From: Achromobacter xylosoxidans
GTDB lineage: Bacteria > Pseudomonadota > Gammaproteobacteria > Burkholderiales > Burkholderiaceae_B
Assembly: GCF_014490035.1 (NCBI RefSeq)
Contig: NZ_CP061008.1
Location: 5,146,001-5,210,000 of the forward strand
Direction of reading: 5' to 3'
DNA length: 64,000 bases
Shown: one piece after another, positions 1-9,092 of the stretch
Numbering within the stretch: position 1 is the first letter of the stretch
Layout of the letters: every line of letters starts with the position of its first letter
Translations under genes and position numbers: made by a program
Notes under the pieces: model-generated
Told to the model about the DNA's origin: nothing
Database searches by the model: none
The model's input: only the letters and a program-made list of their open reading frames with translations

Positions 1-217
1 CGGGGGACAGGCTGCTCCGTGCCGAGTGTAACAGCCTGGCCAGCACAAGCAGGAGCGCGATTGCCGCGCCCGCTGCCCATGCCATACCGTGCCAGAACGC
101 CGCCGTCAGCACGCAGGCGCCGGCCGCGGCCAGCGCCAGGCCCAAAAGCGCCATGGCGCTTCCTGGCCGCCTGACAGGCACGCGAAACGCCCAGCGTTCC
201 CCGAGCGCCTCTTCCAA
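1..217 (-). CDS. Small membrane protein, partial (YgfX-like?)
   Basis: An open frame runs off the left window edge just after the fabF stop, from a possible TTG at 215-217 (the frame is also open further upstream inside fabF). The visible 72 residues have a basic stretch WAFRVPVRRP followed by two hydrophobic segments separated by FWHGMAW. A WxVPVRPS-type motif before two short membrane helices is typical of YgfX-like proteins, and in Bordetella relatives a small protein sits here before rpoE (knowledge recalled, not checked). The C-terminus and real start are not certain, so the family call is tentative. Confidence 0.4.
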   Translation of the reverse strand, partial: MEEALGERWAFRVPVRRPGSAMALLGLALAAAGACVLTAAFWHGMAWAAGAAIALLLVLARLLHSARSSLSP

Positions 218-218
218 A

Positions 219-1448
219 TCAGACCCGGCGAACGGCCATCGAGCCGTTGGTGCCGCCGAAGCCGAACGAGTTGGACAGGCCGACATCGATCTTCATCTGC
301 CGCGCCTCGTTGGCGCAGTAATCCAGATCGCATTCAGGATCTTGATTGAAGATGTTGATCGTGGGCGGCGAGATCTGGTTGTAGACCGCCAGGGTCGTGA
401 ACACCGCCTCGATGCCGCCGGCCGCGCCGAGCAGGTGCCCGGTCATGGACTTGGTCGAATTGACCACCAGCTTCTTGGCGTGGTCGCCGAAAGCCAGTTT
501 CAGCGCGTCGGTCTCGTTCTTGTCGCCCAGGGGCGTCGAAGTGCCGTGGGCGTTGACGTACTGCACGTCTTCGGCATTCAGGCCGCCGTTGCGCAGCGCG
601 TTCAGAACGCCGCGGCGCGGGCCGTCCTTGTCGGGAGCCGTGATGTGGTGAGCGTCCGAACTCATGCCATAGCCTGCCAGCTCGCCGTAGATGCGCGCGC
701 CGCGCTTCTTGGCGTGTTCGTATTCTTCCAGCACCAGTACGCCTGCACCCTCGCCCAACACGAAGCCGTCGCGGTCGCGGTCCCAGGGACGCGATGCCGT
801 TTCAGGATCGTCATTGCGGGTCGACAAGGCGCGCATGGCGGCGAAACCGCCAATGCCCAGCGGCGACACGGTCGACTCGGCGCCGCCGGCCACCATGACG
901 TCGGCATCGCCGTACTCGATCAGGCGCGCGGCATCGCCGATGCAATGCAGGCCAGTGGTGCAAGCCGACACCACCGCGTAGCTCGGCCCCTTCATGCCAT
1001 ACGTGATGGACAAGTGGCCGGAGATCAGGTTGATCAGCGAACCCGGCACGAAGAACGGCGAAATGCGGCGCGGTCCCTTGGCCAGATATTCAACCTGCGT
1101 TTCCTCGATGCGCGGCAGGCCGCCGATGCCCGAGCCCACGATCACGCCGATGCGTTCCGCGTTGGCTTCGGTGACTTCCAGACCGCAGTCGCGCCATGCC
1201 TGCATCCCGGCAGCCAGGCCGTAATGGATGAAGGTATCCATCTGGCGGGCTTCCTTGGCCGAGATATAGGTGCTGATGTCGAAGTCTTTGACTTCGCCGG
1301 CAATATGCGTGGTGATGGCCGAGGGATCGAAACGGGTGATACGGCTGATGCCAGAACGTCCGTTGACGATATTGTCCCAAGCGGTGGTCAAGTCGTTCCC
1401 GACGGGAGAAACGATACCCAGGCCAGTGATGACGACACGTCGCTTCAC
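219..1448 (-). CDS. fabF: 3-oxoacyl-ACP synthase II (KASII)
   Basis: FabF elongates acyl-ACP by decarboxylative condensation with malonyl-ACP in the cytosolic type II fatty acid synthase. The protein is 409 aa, the usual length. It shows the thiolase fold Cys-His-His triad: Cys163 in SACTTG, His in NAHGTSTPLGD and His in GHLLGAAGG, and a glycine-rich C-terminal NSFGFGGTN loop. I chose the GTG start at 1446-1448 (MKRRVVITGLG) because GAGGAG lies six bases upstream; a longer frame to 1511 has no such support. It follows acpP on the same strand after a gap of about 190 bases and closes the fab cluster. Confidence 0.97.
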   Translation of the reverse strand: MKRRVVITGLGIVSPVGNDLTTAWDNIVNGRSGISRITRFDPSAITTHIAGEVKDFDISTYISAKEARQMDTFIHYGLAAGMQAWRDCGLEVTEANAERIGVIVGSGIGGLPRIEETQVEYLAKGPRRISPFFVPGSLINLISGHLSITYGMKGPSYAVVSACTTGLHCIGDAARLIEYGDADVMVAGGAESTVSPLGIGGFAAMRALSTRNDDPETASRPWDRDRDGFVLGEGAGVLVLEEYEHAKKRGARIYGELAGYGMSSDAHHITAPDKDGPRRGVLNALRNGGLNAEDVQYVNAHGTSTPLGDKNETDALKLAFGDHAKKLVVNSTKSMTGHLLGAAGGIEAVFTTLAVYNQISPPTINIFNQDPECDLDYCANEARQMKIDVGLSNSFGFGGTNGSMAVRRV

Positions 1449-1640
1449 GGATGACTCCTCAAACAGACAAAAGAAAGGCGGTTTTCGGGATGCGCTGCAC
1501 GTGCGGCCCACGCGAAAGCGGGTCGGGCATTACAACGCCCTTCCCGCATGCGGACCGCACGGCAAATTCCTGAAACCGCCCCGATTTCCCGGTTGGCTGC
1601 GACGGACGCCGCAAGGCAACCAGAAGGGTAAAAGCCCAGC

Positions 1641-1880
1641 TTACTGCTTGCCGTGCGAATTGATGTAGTCAATCGCTTGTTGCACGGTCGTGATCTTTTC
1701 GGCCTCTTCGTCGGGGATCTCGGTCTCGAATTCGTCTTCGAGCGCCATGACCAGTTCGACCATGTCGAGCGAATCGGCACCGAGGTCGTCAAGGAAGGAG
1801 GATTCGTTCTTGATCTCGGCTTCGTTGACGCCAAGTTGTTCAGCGACGATCTTCTTGACGCGCTGTTCGATGCTTTCCAT
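1641..1880 (-). CDS. acpP: Acyl carrier protein
   Basis: Carries the growing acyl chain on 4'-phosphopantetheine for FabD, FabH, FabG and FabF encoded around it. It is 79 aa, strongly acidic, starts [10 protein letters not shown] and has the [10 protein letters not shown] motif whose Ser is the attachment site. The ATG at 1878-1880 has GGAGAT just upstream and gives the canonical ACP N-terminus; the in-frame ATG at 1890-1892 would add four atypical residues. A separate promoter probably precedes it, in line with the high expression expected for ACP. Confidence 0.98.
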
Positions 1881-1910
1881 GCAGATCTCCAATTGGGAAA
1901 AATCCCGCGA

Positions 1911-1916
1911 ATTATA
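1911..1916 (-). promoter_or_regulatory. Candidate -10 box of acpP
   Basis: On the minus strand a perfect TATAAT lies about 30 bases upstream of the acpP start, predicting a short leader of roughly 24 bases. No good -35 hexamer is seen 16-18 bases further up, so this is a half-supported promoter. The 215-base gap between fabG and acpP otherwise holds nothing recognisable. Confidence 0.45.
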
Positions 1917-2095
1917 GCCAAGCGCGGAGTTTTGCGACGCCTGGCCGTGACAAAAATAACACCGCGCACTTGATCTGTCGCCGGGAGTGGCGCAGGAAAC
2001 CGGTGTGCGGCGTTTCCGGTTGAACCTCGCGTTGCCTCGCCGTTTGTATCCGGCGACGGCTTGGCGGAACTGGCCGCCTACGCGCGATTCGTGAC

Positions 2096-2848
2096 TTATT
2101 GCATGTACATCCCGCCGTTGACGTGCAGGGTGGTGCCGGTAATGTAACCCGCCTGCGGCCCGGACAAAAACGCCACGGCGTGGGCGATGTCGGCGGGCGA
2201 ACCCAGGCGGCCCAGCGGAATCTGCTGCAGCAAGGCGGCAGTTTGATTTTCGCCCAGCGCGCGCGTCATGTCGGTATCGATGAAACCAGGCGCGACGCAG
2301 TTCACGGTGATATTGCGGCTGCCCAGTTCACGCGCCAGGGCGCGCGACATGCCTGCCACGCCGGCCTTGGCCGCCGCGTAGTTGGCTTGGCCCGGGTTGC
2401 CGCTGGAACCCACCACGGACGTAACGTTGATGATGCGTCCCCAGCGCGCCTTCATCATGCTGCGCAGCACGGCGCGCGACAGACGGAAAACCGAAGCCAG
2501 GTTGGTGTCGATGACCGCCGACCAGTCCTCATCCTTCATGCGCATTGCCAGCGTATCACGGGTGATGCCGGCGTTATTGACGAGGATGTGGGGACCGCCG
2601 CCTTCCTTGCCCAGCGCGTCGATCAGCGCATCGCAGGCAACTGCGTCAGTCACATCCAGCACCACGCCGCGGCCGCCCAGGGGCGCCAGCGCTTCGGTGA
2701 TGGCGGCGGCGCCCGACTCGGACGTGGCGGTGCCGACGACGGTCGCGCCGCGCGCGGCCAGTTCCTGGGCGATGGCGCGGCCGATGCCGCGCGTGGCGCC
2801 GGTCACCAGCGCGATCTTGCCCTGCAGTTCGATCGAGGTGTTGTCCAT
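2096..2848 (-). CDS. fabG: 3-oxoacyl-ACP reductase
   Basis: NADPH-dependent reduction of 3-ketoacyl-ACP, the first reductive step of each elongation cycle. A 250-aa short-chain dehydrogenase with the cofactor loop TGATRGIG (residues 16-23), NNAG at 91-94, and the tetrad Asn116, Ser144, Tyr157, Lys161 (YAAAK). The ATG at 2846-2848 ([10 protein letters not shown]) is chosen; the frame extends 13 codons upstream into the fabD end without a family-like sequence. It begins four bases after the fabD stop, so the two are surely cotranscribed. Confidence 0.97.
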
Positions 2849-2852
2849 GTTC

Positions 2853-3788
2853 TTAATTTCCGTTGACGGCGGCCAACGCCGCTTCAAGCGAAGCAGGATC
2901 GGTAATGGCCATGCCCGTGAGTTCGGGGTCGATGCGCTTGGTCAGGCCGGCCAGCACCTTGCCGGGACCGCATTCGATGACGTGCGTGACGCCTTGCGCC
3001 TTCATCGCGCGCAGGGTTTCCACCCAGCGCACAGGATGCCACGCCTGACGCACCAGCGCATCCCGGATTGCATCAGGTTCGACAGGCGAAGCCACGTCGA
3101 CGTTGTTGATCACTTGCACCTGCGGCGCGGACACCGTCACGCCGGCCAGCGCGCCGGCCAGCACGTCGGCGGCGGGCTTGAGCAGACTGGAGTGGAACGG
3201 CGCGGACACCGGCAGCAGCAGCGCGCGCTTGGCGCCTGCAGCCTTGGCCAGTTCGCATGCGCGCTCGACGGCGGCCTTGTGGCCCGCGATCACGACTTGC
3301 GCGGGCGCGTTGAAGTTCACGGCTTCGACAACCTCGCCCTGGGCCGCGGCTTCGCAGGCGGCGCGCACGGCGTCGTCGTCCAGACCCAGGATGGCGGCCA
3401 TGGCGCCGGTGCCTACCGGCACGGCGGCCTGCATGGCGTCGGCGCGCACGCGCACCAGGCGCACGGCATCTTCAAGTGCGAGCGAGCCCGCAGCCGTCAG
3501 CGCGGCGTACTCGCCCAGGCTGTGGCCGGCCACGACGTCGGGCTTGCGGCCGCCAGCGGCACACCAGGCTGCGTAGAACGCGGCGCCGGCGGTCAGCATG
3601 GCGGGCTGGGTATTGGTGGTCAGGTTGAGCTGTTCCGCGGGGCCTTGCGCGATCAGCGCGCCCAGGTCCTGGCCCAGCGCCTGCGAAGCGCGCGCCACGG
3701 TGTCCGTGACGGCCGCGACGCCGGACCAGGCGTCCAACATGCCGACAGCTTGGGAACCTTGGCCAGGGAAGACAAAAGCGATTTTCAT
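2853..3788 (-). CDS. fabD: Malonyl-CoA:ACP transacylase
   Basis: Transfers malonyl groups from CoA to ACP, supplying FabH and FabF. At 311 aa it has the usual length and begins MKIAFVFPGQGSQ, the standard N-terminus. The nucleophile Ser90 lies in GHSLGEYAAL and the catalytic His199 in APFHSSL. The frame is open far upstream, but the internal ATG at 3786-3788 matches the family start. Gap to fabH is about 98 bases; gap to fabG four bases. Confidence 0.97.
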   Translation of the reverse strand: MKIAFVFPGQGSQAVGMLDAWSGVAAVTDTVARASQALGQDLGALIAQGPAEQLNLTTNTQPAMLTAGAAFYAAWCAAGGRKPDVVAGHSLGEYAALTAAGSLALEDAVRLVRVRADAMQAAVPVGTGAMAAILGLDDDAVRAACEAAAQGEVVEAVNFNAPAQVVIAGHKAAVERACELAKAAGAKRALLLPVSAPFHSSLLKPAADVLAGALAGVTVSAPQVQVINNVDVASPVEPDAIRDALVRQAWHPVRWVETLRAMKAQGVTHVIECGPGKVLAGLTKRIDPELTGMAITDPASLEAALAAVNGN

Positions 3789-3886
3789 GTTTGACCGTTT
3801 GGATTGATTCAGTGTCTGTGTGGAATGCCAGGCACATCGTTCCGGCGGCCGCGGCGCCAAGCGCCACGCCGCGCCGGAGCGCGCCC

Positions 3887-4873
3887 TCACATGCGGGCCA
3901 GTACCGAGCCCCAGGTGAATCCGCCGCCCACGCCTTGCATCAGGATCAACTGGCCCGGCTTGACGCGGCCGTCGCGGCGCGCGGCGTCCAGGGCCAGCGG
4001 CACGCTGGCGGCGGACGTGTTGGCGTGGCTGTCGACGGTGACGACGACCTTCTCGACCGGCACGGCAAGCTTGCGCGCCAGGAAATTCAGGATGCGCACG
4101 TTGGCCTGGTGCGGGATCAGCCAATCGACGTCGGCGATCTCGATGCCCGCCTCGGCGCAGGTGTCGCGCGCGGAACGGTCCAGCACGGTGACGGCCTGCT
4201 TGAACACGGCCTGCCCGTCCATGCGCAGGAACGGATCGCCGGTCACGTCGCCGTAGGCAACGTTGCCCGCGGCGTTCAGGATCTTGGCCTGGCTGCCGTC
4301 GGCGTGCAGCTGCGCGGCCAGGATGCCGGGCTTGTCGGAAGCCTTGAGCACCACGGCGCCAGCGCCGTCGCCGAACAGCACGCAGGTGGAGCGGTCGTTC
4401 CAGTCCAGGATGCGCGAGAAGACTTCAGCGCCGATGACCAGCGCGCAACGCGCGCGGCCGGCCCGGATGAAGCTGTCGGCGGTGGTCATCGCGTAGACGA
4501 AACCGCTGCACACGGCCTGCACGTCGAATGCCGCCGACCCCTTGGCGCCGATATTGGACTGCACGATGCAGGCGGTGCTCGGGAACACGAAGTCGGGCGT
4601 CGAGGTGGCCAGGACGATCAGGTCGACCTCGGAAGCGTCCACGCCGGCGTCAGCCAGCGCGCGGCGCGAGGCCTCGGTCGCCAGCATGCTGGTGGTCACG
4701 CCGCGCTCAGCCAGATGGCGCTGGCGGATGCCGGTGCGTTCGACGATCCATTCGTCGGAGGTGGCGATGTCGCGCGTCGCCAGCTCCGCCGCCAGTTCGT
4801 CATTCGAAACCACGCGTTCCGGCAGGAAGCTGCCGGTGCCCGCGATCACGGAATATTTCATTGCGGTATCCAT
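3887..4873 (-). CDS. fabH: 3-oxoacyl-ACP synthase III (KASIII)
   Basis: Starts fatty acid synthesis by condensing acetyl-CoA with malonyl-ACP. The triad is Cys122 (QAVCSGF), His255 (IPHQAN) and Asn285 (HANTSAAS). I give the ATG at 4871-4873 (MDTAMKYS, 328 aa), whose first bases overlap the plsX stop as TGATG; a second ATG at 4859-4861 ([10 protein letters not shown]) fits the E. coli N-terminus equally well and cannot be excluded. The overlap points to translational coupling with plsX. Confidence 0.96.
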   Translation of the reverse strand: MDTAMKYSVIAGTGSFLPERVVSNDELAAELATRDIATSDEWIVERTGIRQRHLAERGVTTSMLATEASRRALADAGVDASEVDLIVLATSTPDFVFPSTACIVQSNIGAKGSAAFDVQAVCSGFVYAMTTADSFIRAGRARCALVIGAEVFSRILDWNDRSTCVLFGDGAGAVVLKASDKPGILAAQLHADGSQAKILNAAGNVAYGDVTGDPFLRMDGQAVFKQAVTVLDRSARDTCAEAGIEIADVDWLIPHQANVRILNFLARKLAVPVEKVVVTVDSHANTSAASVPLALDAARRDGRVKPGQLILMQGVGGGFTWGSVLARM

Positions 4874-5940
4874 CAAGCGGTGTCCCCAGCCACGTTGGGC
4901 GACGACACCGAGGGGCCTTCGCCAGATTGAACGCGCTTGGTAATCTGAGCGACCGTCTCGGCGGTGCGCTCCAGCAGTTTACTCACTACGGCTTCGCGGG
5001 CGCGCTGCAACGCAAATCCATAGGCGTAGACGTCCGCGGAACCATGGCTCTTGATGACCACGCCGCGCAGGCCCAGCAGCGCGGCGCCGTTATAGCGCCG
5101 GTTGTCGACGCGGGTGCGCAGGCGGTTGAGCACCGGCTTGGCCACCGCGCCAGCCAGCAGCGTGATCAGATTGCGTTTGAACTCTTCGCGAATGACGCTG
5201 GACAACATCTTCGCCAGCCCTTCGACGGACTTGAGCACGACGTTGCCGACGAAACCGTCGCAGACGACGACGTCGACCGTGCCTTTGAATATGTCATTGC
5301 CTTCCACGTTGCCGTAGAAGTTGAGCGGGCTGTTGCGCAGAAGCTCGGCGGCTTCCTTGACGACTTCATTGCCCTTGATGACTTCTTCGCCGATGTTGAG
5401 CAGGCCCACCGAGGGGCGCTCGCGATGGTCCACCGCCTGCGACAGCGCGGCGCCCATGATGGCGAACTGGAGCAGGTGCTCGGCCGTGCAGTCCACATTC
5501 GCCCCCAGGTCCAGCACCGTGGTGGCGCGGCCCGTCTGGTTCGGAATGGACGTGGCGATCGCGGGGCGGTCTATGCCGTCCAGCGTCTTGAGCACATAGC
5601 GTGAAATGGCCATCCACGCGCCGGTATTGCCCGCGGAAACGCAGGCGTCGGCGCGCCCGTCCTTGACGGACTGGGCGGCCAGGCGCATGGAGGAGTCTTT
5701 TTTGCGGCGCAGGGCGACCTCGACCGGGTCGTCCATGGTGACGACTTCGGAAGCCGCCACGATCTCAATGCGATCACGCGCCACGCCGCGGTGCTCGGAG
5801 AGCGCCGCTTCAATAGCGTCGGGAAGCCCGACCAGCAATAGCCGGGTATCCGGAAATTGCCGGGCGAACTCGATCGCAGCCGGAATCGTGACGGGCAGAC
5901 CGAAGTCTCCGCCCATACAGTCTATGGCGATGCGTATCAC
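4873..5940 (-). CDS. plsX: Phosphate acyltransferase PlsX
   Basis: Converts acyl-ACP to acyl-phosphate, the acyl donor for PlsY in phospholipid synthesis, at the inner face of the membrane. The 355-aa protein starts [14 protein letters not shown] from a GTG codon at 5938-5940; the MGGD motif and the DLGANVDC stretch are characteristic. It lies between rpmF and fabH in the conserved rpmF-plsX-fabH order. Confidence 0.96.
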   Translation of the reverse strand: MIRIAIDCMGGDFGLPVTIPAAIEFARQFPDTRLLLVGLPDAIEAALSEHRGVARDRIEIVAASEVVTMDDPVEVALRRKKDSSMRLAAQSVKDGRADACVSAGNTGAWMAISRYVLKTLDGIDRPAIATSIPNQTGRATTVLDLGANVDCTAEHLLQFAIMGAALSQAVDHRERPSVGLLNIGEEVIKGNEVVKEAAELLRNSPLNFYGNVEGNDIFKGTVDVVVCDGFVGNVVLKSVEGLAKMLSSVIREEFKRNLITLLAGAVAKPVLNRLRTRVDNRRYNGAALLGLRGVVIKSHGSADVYAYGFALQRAREAVVSKLLERTAETVAQITKRVQSGEGPSVSSPNVAGDTA

Positions 5941-5999
5941 GGGTGCCAGGTATCAGCGCTCAGCCGAAATGGTCCGAGTACGAGTTCGGCCCGGGGGCC

Positions 6000-6182
6000 T
6001 TATTCGTCGGCCTTGGTCTTCAGGACCTTGCGGCCGCGGTAGAAGCCGTTGGGGCTGATGTGGTGACGCAGATGCGCTTCGCCCGTGTTGGGTTCGATCG
6101 CGGTCGGCGGGTTCACCAGAAAATCGTGCGAGCGGTGCATACCGCGCTTGGACGGGGACTTCTTGTTTTGTTGAACGGCCAT
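6000..6182 (-). CDS. rpmF: 50S ribosomal protein L32
   Basis: A 60-aa basic protein with the L32 signature [20 protein letters not shown] and a lysine-rich end. This version lacks the four-cysteine zinc ribbon found in some L32 proteins, as is normal for proteobacterial forms. It is 52 bases downstream of yceD and 59 bases upstream of plsX, in the classic yceD-rpmF-plsX operon that links ribosome and membrane synthesis. Confidence 0.97.
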   Translation of the reverse strand: MAVQQNKKSPSKRGMHRSHDFLVNPPTAIEPNTGEAHLRHHISPNGFYRGRKVLKTKADE

Positions 6183-6234
6183 GATGACTCCTAGAAACGG
6201 GGCGCATTGTACGCGATGCGGCCCGATGTTGATC

Positions 6235-6921
6235 TCAATCTTTGTGCTTCAGTTGTTCCAGCACCGCAAACGGCGACGGACGCTTGACAGCGGGCTCCTC
6301 GGGAGAAGCTTCGCTGACCTTGGCCAGCGCGCCCGGGCATACATCATGCTTGGGCACATACGGAACGCTCAGAATGAGCTCATCTTCGATCTGGGCCAGC
6401 AGATCAAAATGATGCGAACCCACCACCTTTTCAGGCAGGTTGGACACAAAACCATTTCCTTCTTCGTCCTCGTCGTCCTCGCCGGATGGATCCCCGTAGG
6501 AAGCATCGTCGTCGAGATCGGCTTCGGACTTGACCAGCTGCAAAAGGACTTCGCTGTCGATCGGATACACGAACGGCTCATTGCACCGTTGGCACACCAG
6601 CACCGGATTCGCCTGCACGTGAATATGCAGGAGCGGCCGGCCCATCAGAAGACCAGTCCTACCCATTTCGCCGCGCACGGACCACGTCACGAGTCCGGCA
6701 TCGCCCTGCGGTTGTTCGGGCAGCCCGTCAACCACGCGCGTAAGCCGCACAAGAGGTATGGTTCCTTGCGCTTCCTTGCCCATCTGGGCAAATGCGTATG
6801 CATCGATGCGCTTGATGTTCAGTCCTTTGCATTCGCGGGGCTGCTCATGGGGACTACTCATACCCATGATTTTGCCGAGGTCGCTAAGCTTCGCCATCGG
6901 CTTGCTCGCGCGCCCATTCAT
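6235..6921 (-). CDS. yceD: DUF177 / YceD-family protein
   Basis: A 228-aa protein of the YceD (DUF177) family, implicated in 23S rRNA accumulation in bacteria and plastids and almost always encoded before rpmF. Visible features are a CQRCNEPF cysteine pair in the middle, an acidic stretch ([20 protein letters not shown]) and a C-terminal [15 protein letters not shown] chose the ATG at 6919-6921; an in-frame TTG 15 bases upstream is possible but would nearly reach the predicted transcription start. Exact biochemical role is unknown. Confidence 0.9.
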   Translation of the reverse strand: MNGRASKPMAKLSDLGKIMGMSSPHEQPRECKGLNIKRIDAYAFAQMGKEAQGTIPLVRLTRVVDGLPEQPQGDAGLVTWSVRGEMGRTGLLMGRPLLHIHVQANPVLVCQRCNEPFVYPIDSEVLLQLVKSEADLDDDASYGDPSGEDDEDEEGNGFVSNLPEKVVGSHHFDLLAQIEDELILSVPYVPKHDVCPGALAKVSEASPEEPAVKRPSPFAVLEQLKHKD

Positions 6922-6944
6922 GCAAAAATCCCGCAAAACGTTAG

Positions 6945-6974
6945 ATAATACTGTGACTTACGCTTTAACGTCAA
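6945..6974 (-). promoter_or_regulatory. Promoter of the yceD-rpmF-plsX-fab operon
   Basis: On the minus strand TTGACG (6974-6969) and TATTAT (6950-6945) are separated by 18 bases, a good sigma70-type match in the 60-base gap between divergent yceD and maf. The predicted start near 6938 leaves a leader of about 17 bases before the yceD ATG. Confidence 0.6.
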
Positions 6975-6981
6975 ATATCGC

Positions 6982-7584
6982 ATGCCTTCCAAGCCCAGCC
7001 TGATCCTCGCGTCCAGCTCGCGTTACCGCAAAGAACTGCTGTCCCGCCTGCGCCTGCCTTTCACGGCGATTTCCCCCGATGTAGACGAAACGCCACACTC
7101 CGGTGAAACGCCCGAAGCCCTGGCGTTGCGCCTGTCCGTCGCCAAGGCCATGGCGGTCGCGGCCAATCACCCCGGCAGCATCGTGATCGGCTCGGACCAG
7201 GTGGCCACCGTGGACGGACAGCCCATCGGCAAACCGGGGGATTTCCCGCGCGCCTTGGCGCAATTGCGGGCCCTGTCGGGTCAAATCGTGGAATTCCACA
7301 GCGCCTTGGCGGTCACCGACGGCCAGCGGGTGGAAAAAGCCGACATCGTCACGCGCTGCCGTTTCCGGGCATTGTCGGACCGCGCGATCGAGGCCTATCT
7401 GCGCGCCGAAGAACCCTACGATACCGCAGGCAGCGCCAAGGCGGAAAGCCTGGGCATCGCCCTGATGGAAAGCATCCAGAGCGACGATCCCACCGCCATC
7501 ATCGGCCTGCCGTTGATCGCGCTGACCGGCATGCTGGCGCAGTTCGGCCTGGATCCGCTGGACGCCCTCGGAGCACCCGCATGA
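6982..7584 (+). CDS. yceF: Maf-type nucleotide pyrophosphatase (YceF-like)
   Basis: Hydrolyses modified nucleoside triphosphates; YceF-type members prefer 7-methyl-GTP. The 200-aa protein opens with PSLILASSSRYRKELL, has the DVDET segment and the catalytic-site loop IGSDQVATVDG (Asp72). SDQV rather than ADTVV at this site is what points to the YceF branch. In E. coli yceF also lies next to yceD-rpmF, divergently as here. The last bases overlap the next gene as ATGA. Confidence 0.92.
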   Translation: MPSKPSLILASSSRYRKELLSRLRLPFTAISPDVDETPHSGETPEALALRLSVAKAMAVAANHPGSIVIGSDQVATVDGQPIGKPGDFPRALAQLRALSGQIVEFHSALAVTDGQRVEKADIVTRCRFRALSDRAIEAYLRAEEPYDTAGSAKAESLGIALMESIQSDDPTAIIGLPLIALTGMLAQFGLDPLDALGAPA

Positions 7585-8291
7585 GCGGCGCGCTGCACCT
7601 GATCCCGGTCGGCCTGGGCGACGCCCCGCCCGAGCGCTGGCTCCCCGCCGAGGTCCGTACCCTGGCAGGCCGGCTGGACACCTATATCGCCGAAAACGCC
7701 AAGACCGCCCGCGCCTTCCTCAAACTGATCGGCACCACCCGGCCGCTGCAGGAAATCACCATCCACACCCTGAACGACAAGGTCGACGCCGCCCAGATCA
7801 AGGCCTGGCTGGAACCGGCGCTAAAGGGCGCGGAGATCGGCCTGGTCTCGGAGGCTGGCTGCCCCGCGGTCGCGGATCCGGGCGCCAAGGTCGCGGACGC
7901 CGCCCACCGCCTGGGCATCACGGTAAAACCCTGGGTCGGCCCCTCTTCCATCCTGCTGGGCCTGATGGCCAGCGGACTGGACGGCCAGCGCTTCGCCTTC
8001 CACGGCTACGCGCCGGTGGATCCGGCGGAACGCGCCAAGCAGTTGCGCGCCTGGGAGCAGCACTCGGCCAAGCACAACCAGACCCAGCTGCTGATCGAGA
8101 CCCCCTATCGCAATGCCGCCATGTACGCCACGCTGCTGGCCAGCCTGAAAGGCGACACCAAGCTGTGCGTGGCGCGCTCGGTCACGACCGCCGACGAATG
8201 GATCGTCACCCGCAGCGTGGCGGACTGGAAGAAGCAGCCGGCGCCCCAGCTCGACAAGCTGCCGACACTGTTTCTCTTCCTGGCGCGCTGA
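7581..8291 (+). CDS. RsmI-like SAM-dependent methyltransferase
   Basis: A 236-aa protein of the tetrapyrrole (corrin/porphyrin) methylase superfamily, closest by eye to RsmI, the 16S rRNA C1402 2'-O-methyltransferase. It has the LIPVGLGD start, a modified SAM loop SEAGCPAVADPG (RsmI itself has SDAGTPGISDPG), the GPSSILLGLMASGL helix and LLIETPYRN. It lacks the C-terminal domain of full-length RsmI (about 285 aa). It is probably a paralogue, with an unknown target. The ATGA overlap with yceF suggests coupled translation. Confidence 0.8.
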   Translation: MSGALHLIPVGLGDAPPERWLPAEVRTLAGRLDTYIAENAKTARAFLKLIGTTRPLQEITIHTLNDKVDAAQIKAWLEPALKGAEIGLVSEAGCPAVADPGAKVADAAHRLGITVKPWVGPSSILLGLMASGLDGQRFAFHGYAPVDPAERAKQLRAWEQHSAKHNQTQLLIETPYRNAAMYATLLASLKGDTKLCVARSVTTADEWIVTRSVADWKKQPAPQLDKLPTLFLFLAR

Positions 8292-8294
8292 CCC

Positions 8295-9080
8295 ATGCGC
8301 CGCCTATTGCTTGCGCCGCTTGCCGCGGCCGTTCTGGCAGGATGCGCCGCGCGCGGCCCCGCGGGCCTGGACCTGGACACCTCGATCACCGCGGTCGGCC
8401 AGGCCAGCCGGGTGCGCAGCATCGTGCTGCACTACACCAGCGTCGATGACGCCCGTTCGATGGAATTGCTCTCCAAGGGCAAGGTCAGCTCCCATTACCT
8501 GGTGTACGACTCCGGCCGCGTCTACCGGCTGGTCGACGAGAACCGCGCCGCCTGGCATGCCGGCGCCAGTTCCTGGTATGGCAACATCGCCATGAACAGC
8601 ACGTCCATCGGCATAGAAATCGTCAACCCGGGCTGGACGGAGGGCCCTGACGGCAAGCCCGTCTGGCATCCCTATAACGACCGCCAATTGCGCGCATTGA
8701 CCATACTGCTACGTGATATTGCGCAGCGCCACGGCATCACACCCGAAAACATCGTAGGCCATAGCGATATCGCGCCTCAGCGCAAGGTGGACCCCGGACC
8801 TCTATTCCCGTGGAAAATGCTGGCCGAGGCGGGAATCGGGCGCTGGTACGACGAAACCGGGGCTGCCGAGCACCTCGCGCGCCTGCAGGCCCAGGGCATC
8901 CCGGACGTGGCATGGTTCCAGAAACAGTTGGCGCGGCTAGGCTATGCATGTCCACAGGACGGCACGCTGAACCCGGCCACGATCGGCGCGCTGGCGGCCT
9001 TCCAGATGCACTACCGGCCGGCGCTGTACGACGGCCAGCCGGACGCGGAGACCGCCGCCATCATGCTGGCGATGCTGTAG
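8295..9080 (+). CDS. amiD: N-acetylmuramoyl-L-alanine amidase, AmiD-like lipoprotein
   Basis: Cleaves the amide bond between MurNAc and the peptide in murein or in anhydro-muropeptides, from the outer membrane. The 261-aa protein has a lipoprotein signal with lipobox LAGC (Cys17). The amidase_2 domain follows: His46 (VLHYTS), VSSHYLV, WHAGASSW, SIGIEIVNPGW, His156 (VGHSDIAP) and Asp166 (KVDPGP), the zinc ligand pattern of E. coli AmiD (His50, His151, Asp161). A peptidoglycan-binding helix bundle fills residues 195-261. It starts four bases after the methyltransferase stop. Confidence 0.92.
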   Translation: MRRLLLAPLAAAVLAGCAARGPAGLDLDTSITAVGQASRVRSIVLHYTSVDDARSMELLSKGKVSSHYLVYDSGRVYRLVDENRAAWHAGASSWYGNIAMNSTSIGIEIVNPGWTEGPDGKPVWHPYNDRQLRALTILLRDIAQRHGITPENIVGHSDIAPQRKVDPGPLFPWKMLAEAGIGRWYDETGAAEHLARLQAQGIPDVAWFQKQLARLGYACPQDGTLNPATIGALAAFQMHYRPALYDGQPDAETAAIMLAML

Positions 9081-9092
9081 GAACGCGCGGCG

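Noticed and set aside
153..1454. 433-aa frame antisense to fabF
   Set aside because: High GC makes the antisense frame open; fabF has a full set of catalytic motifs, a ribosome binding site and operon context, the antisense has no family-like sequence.
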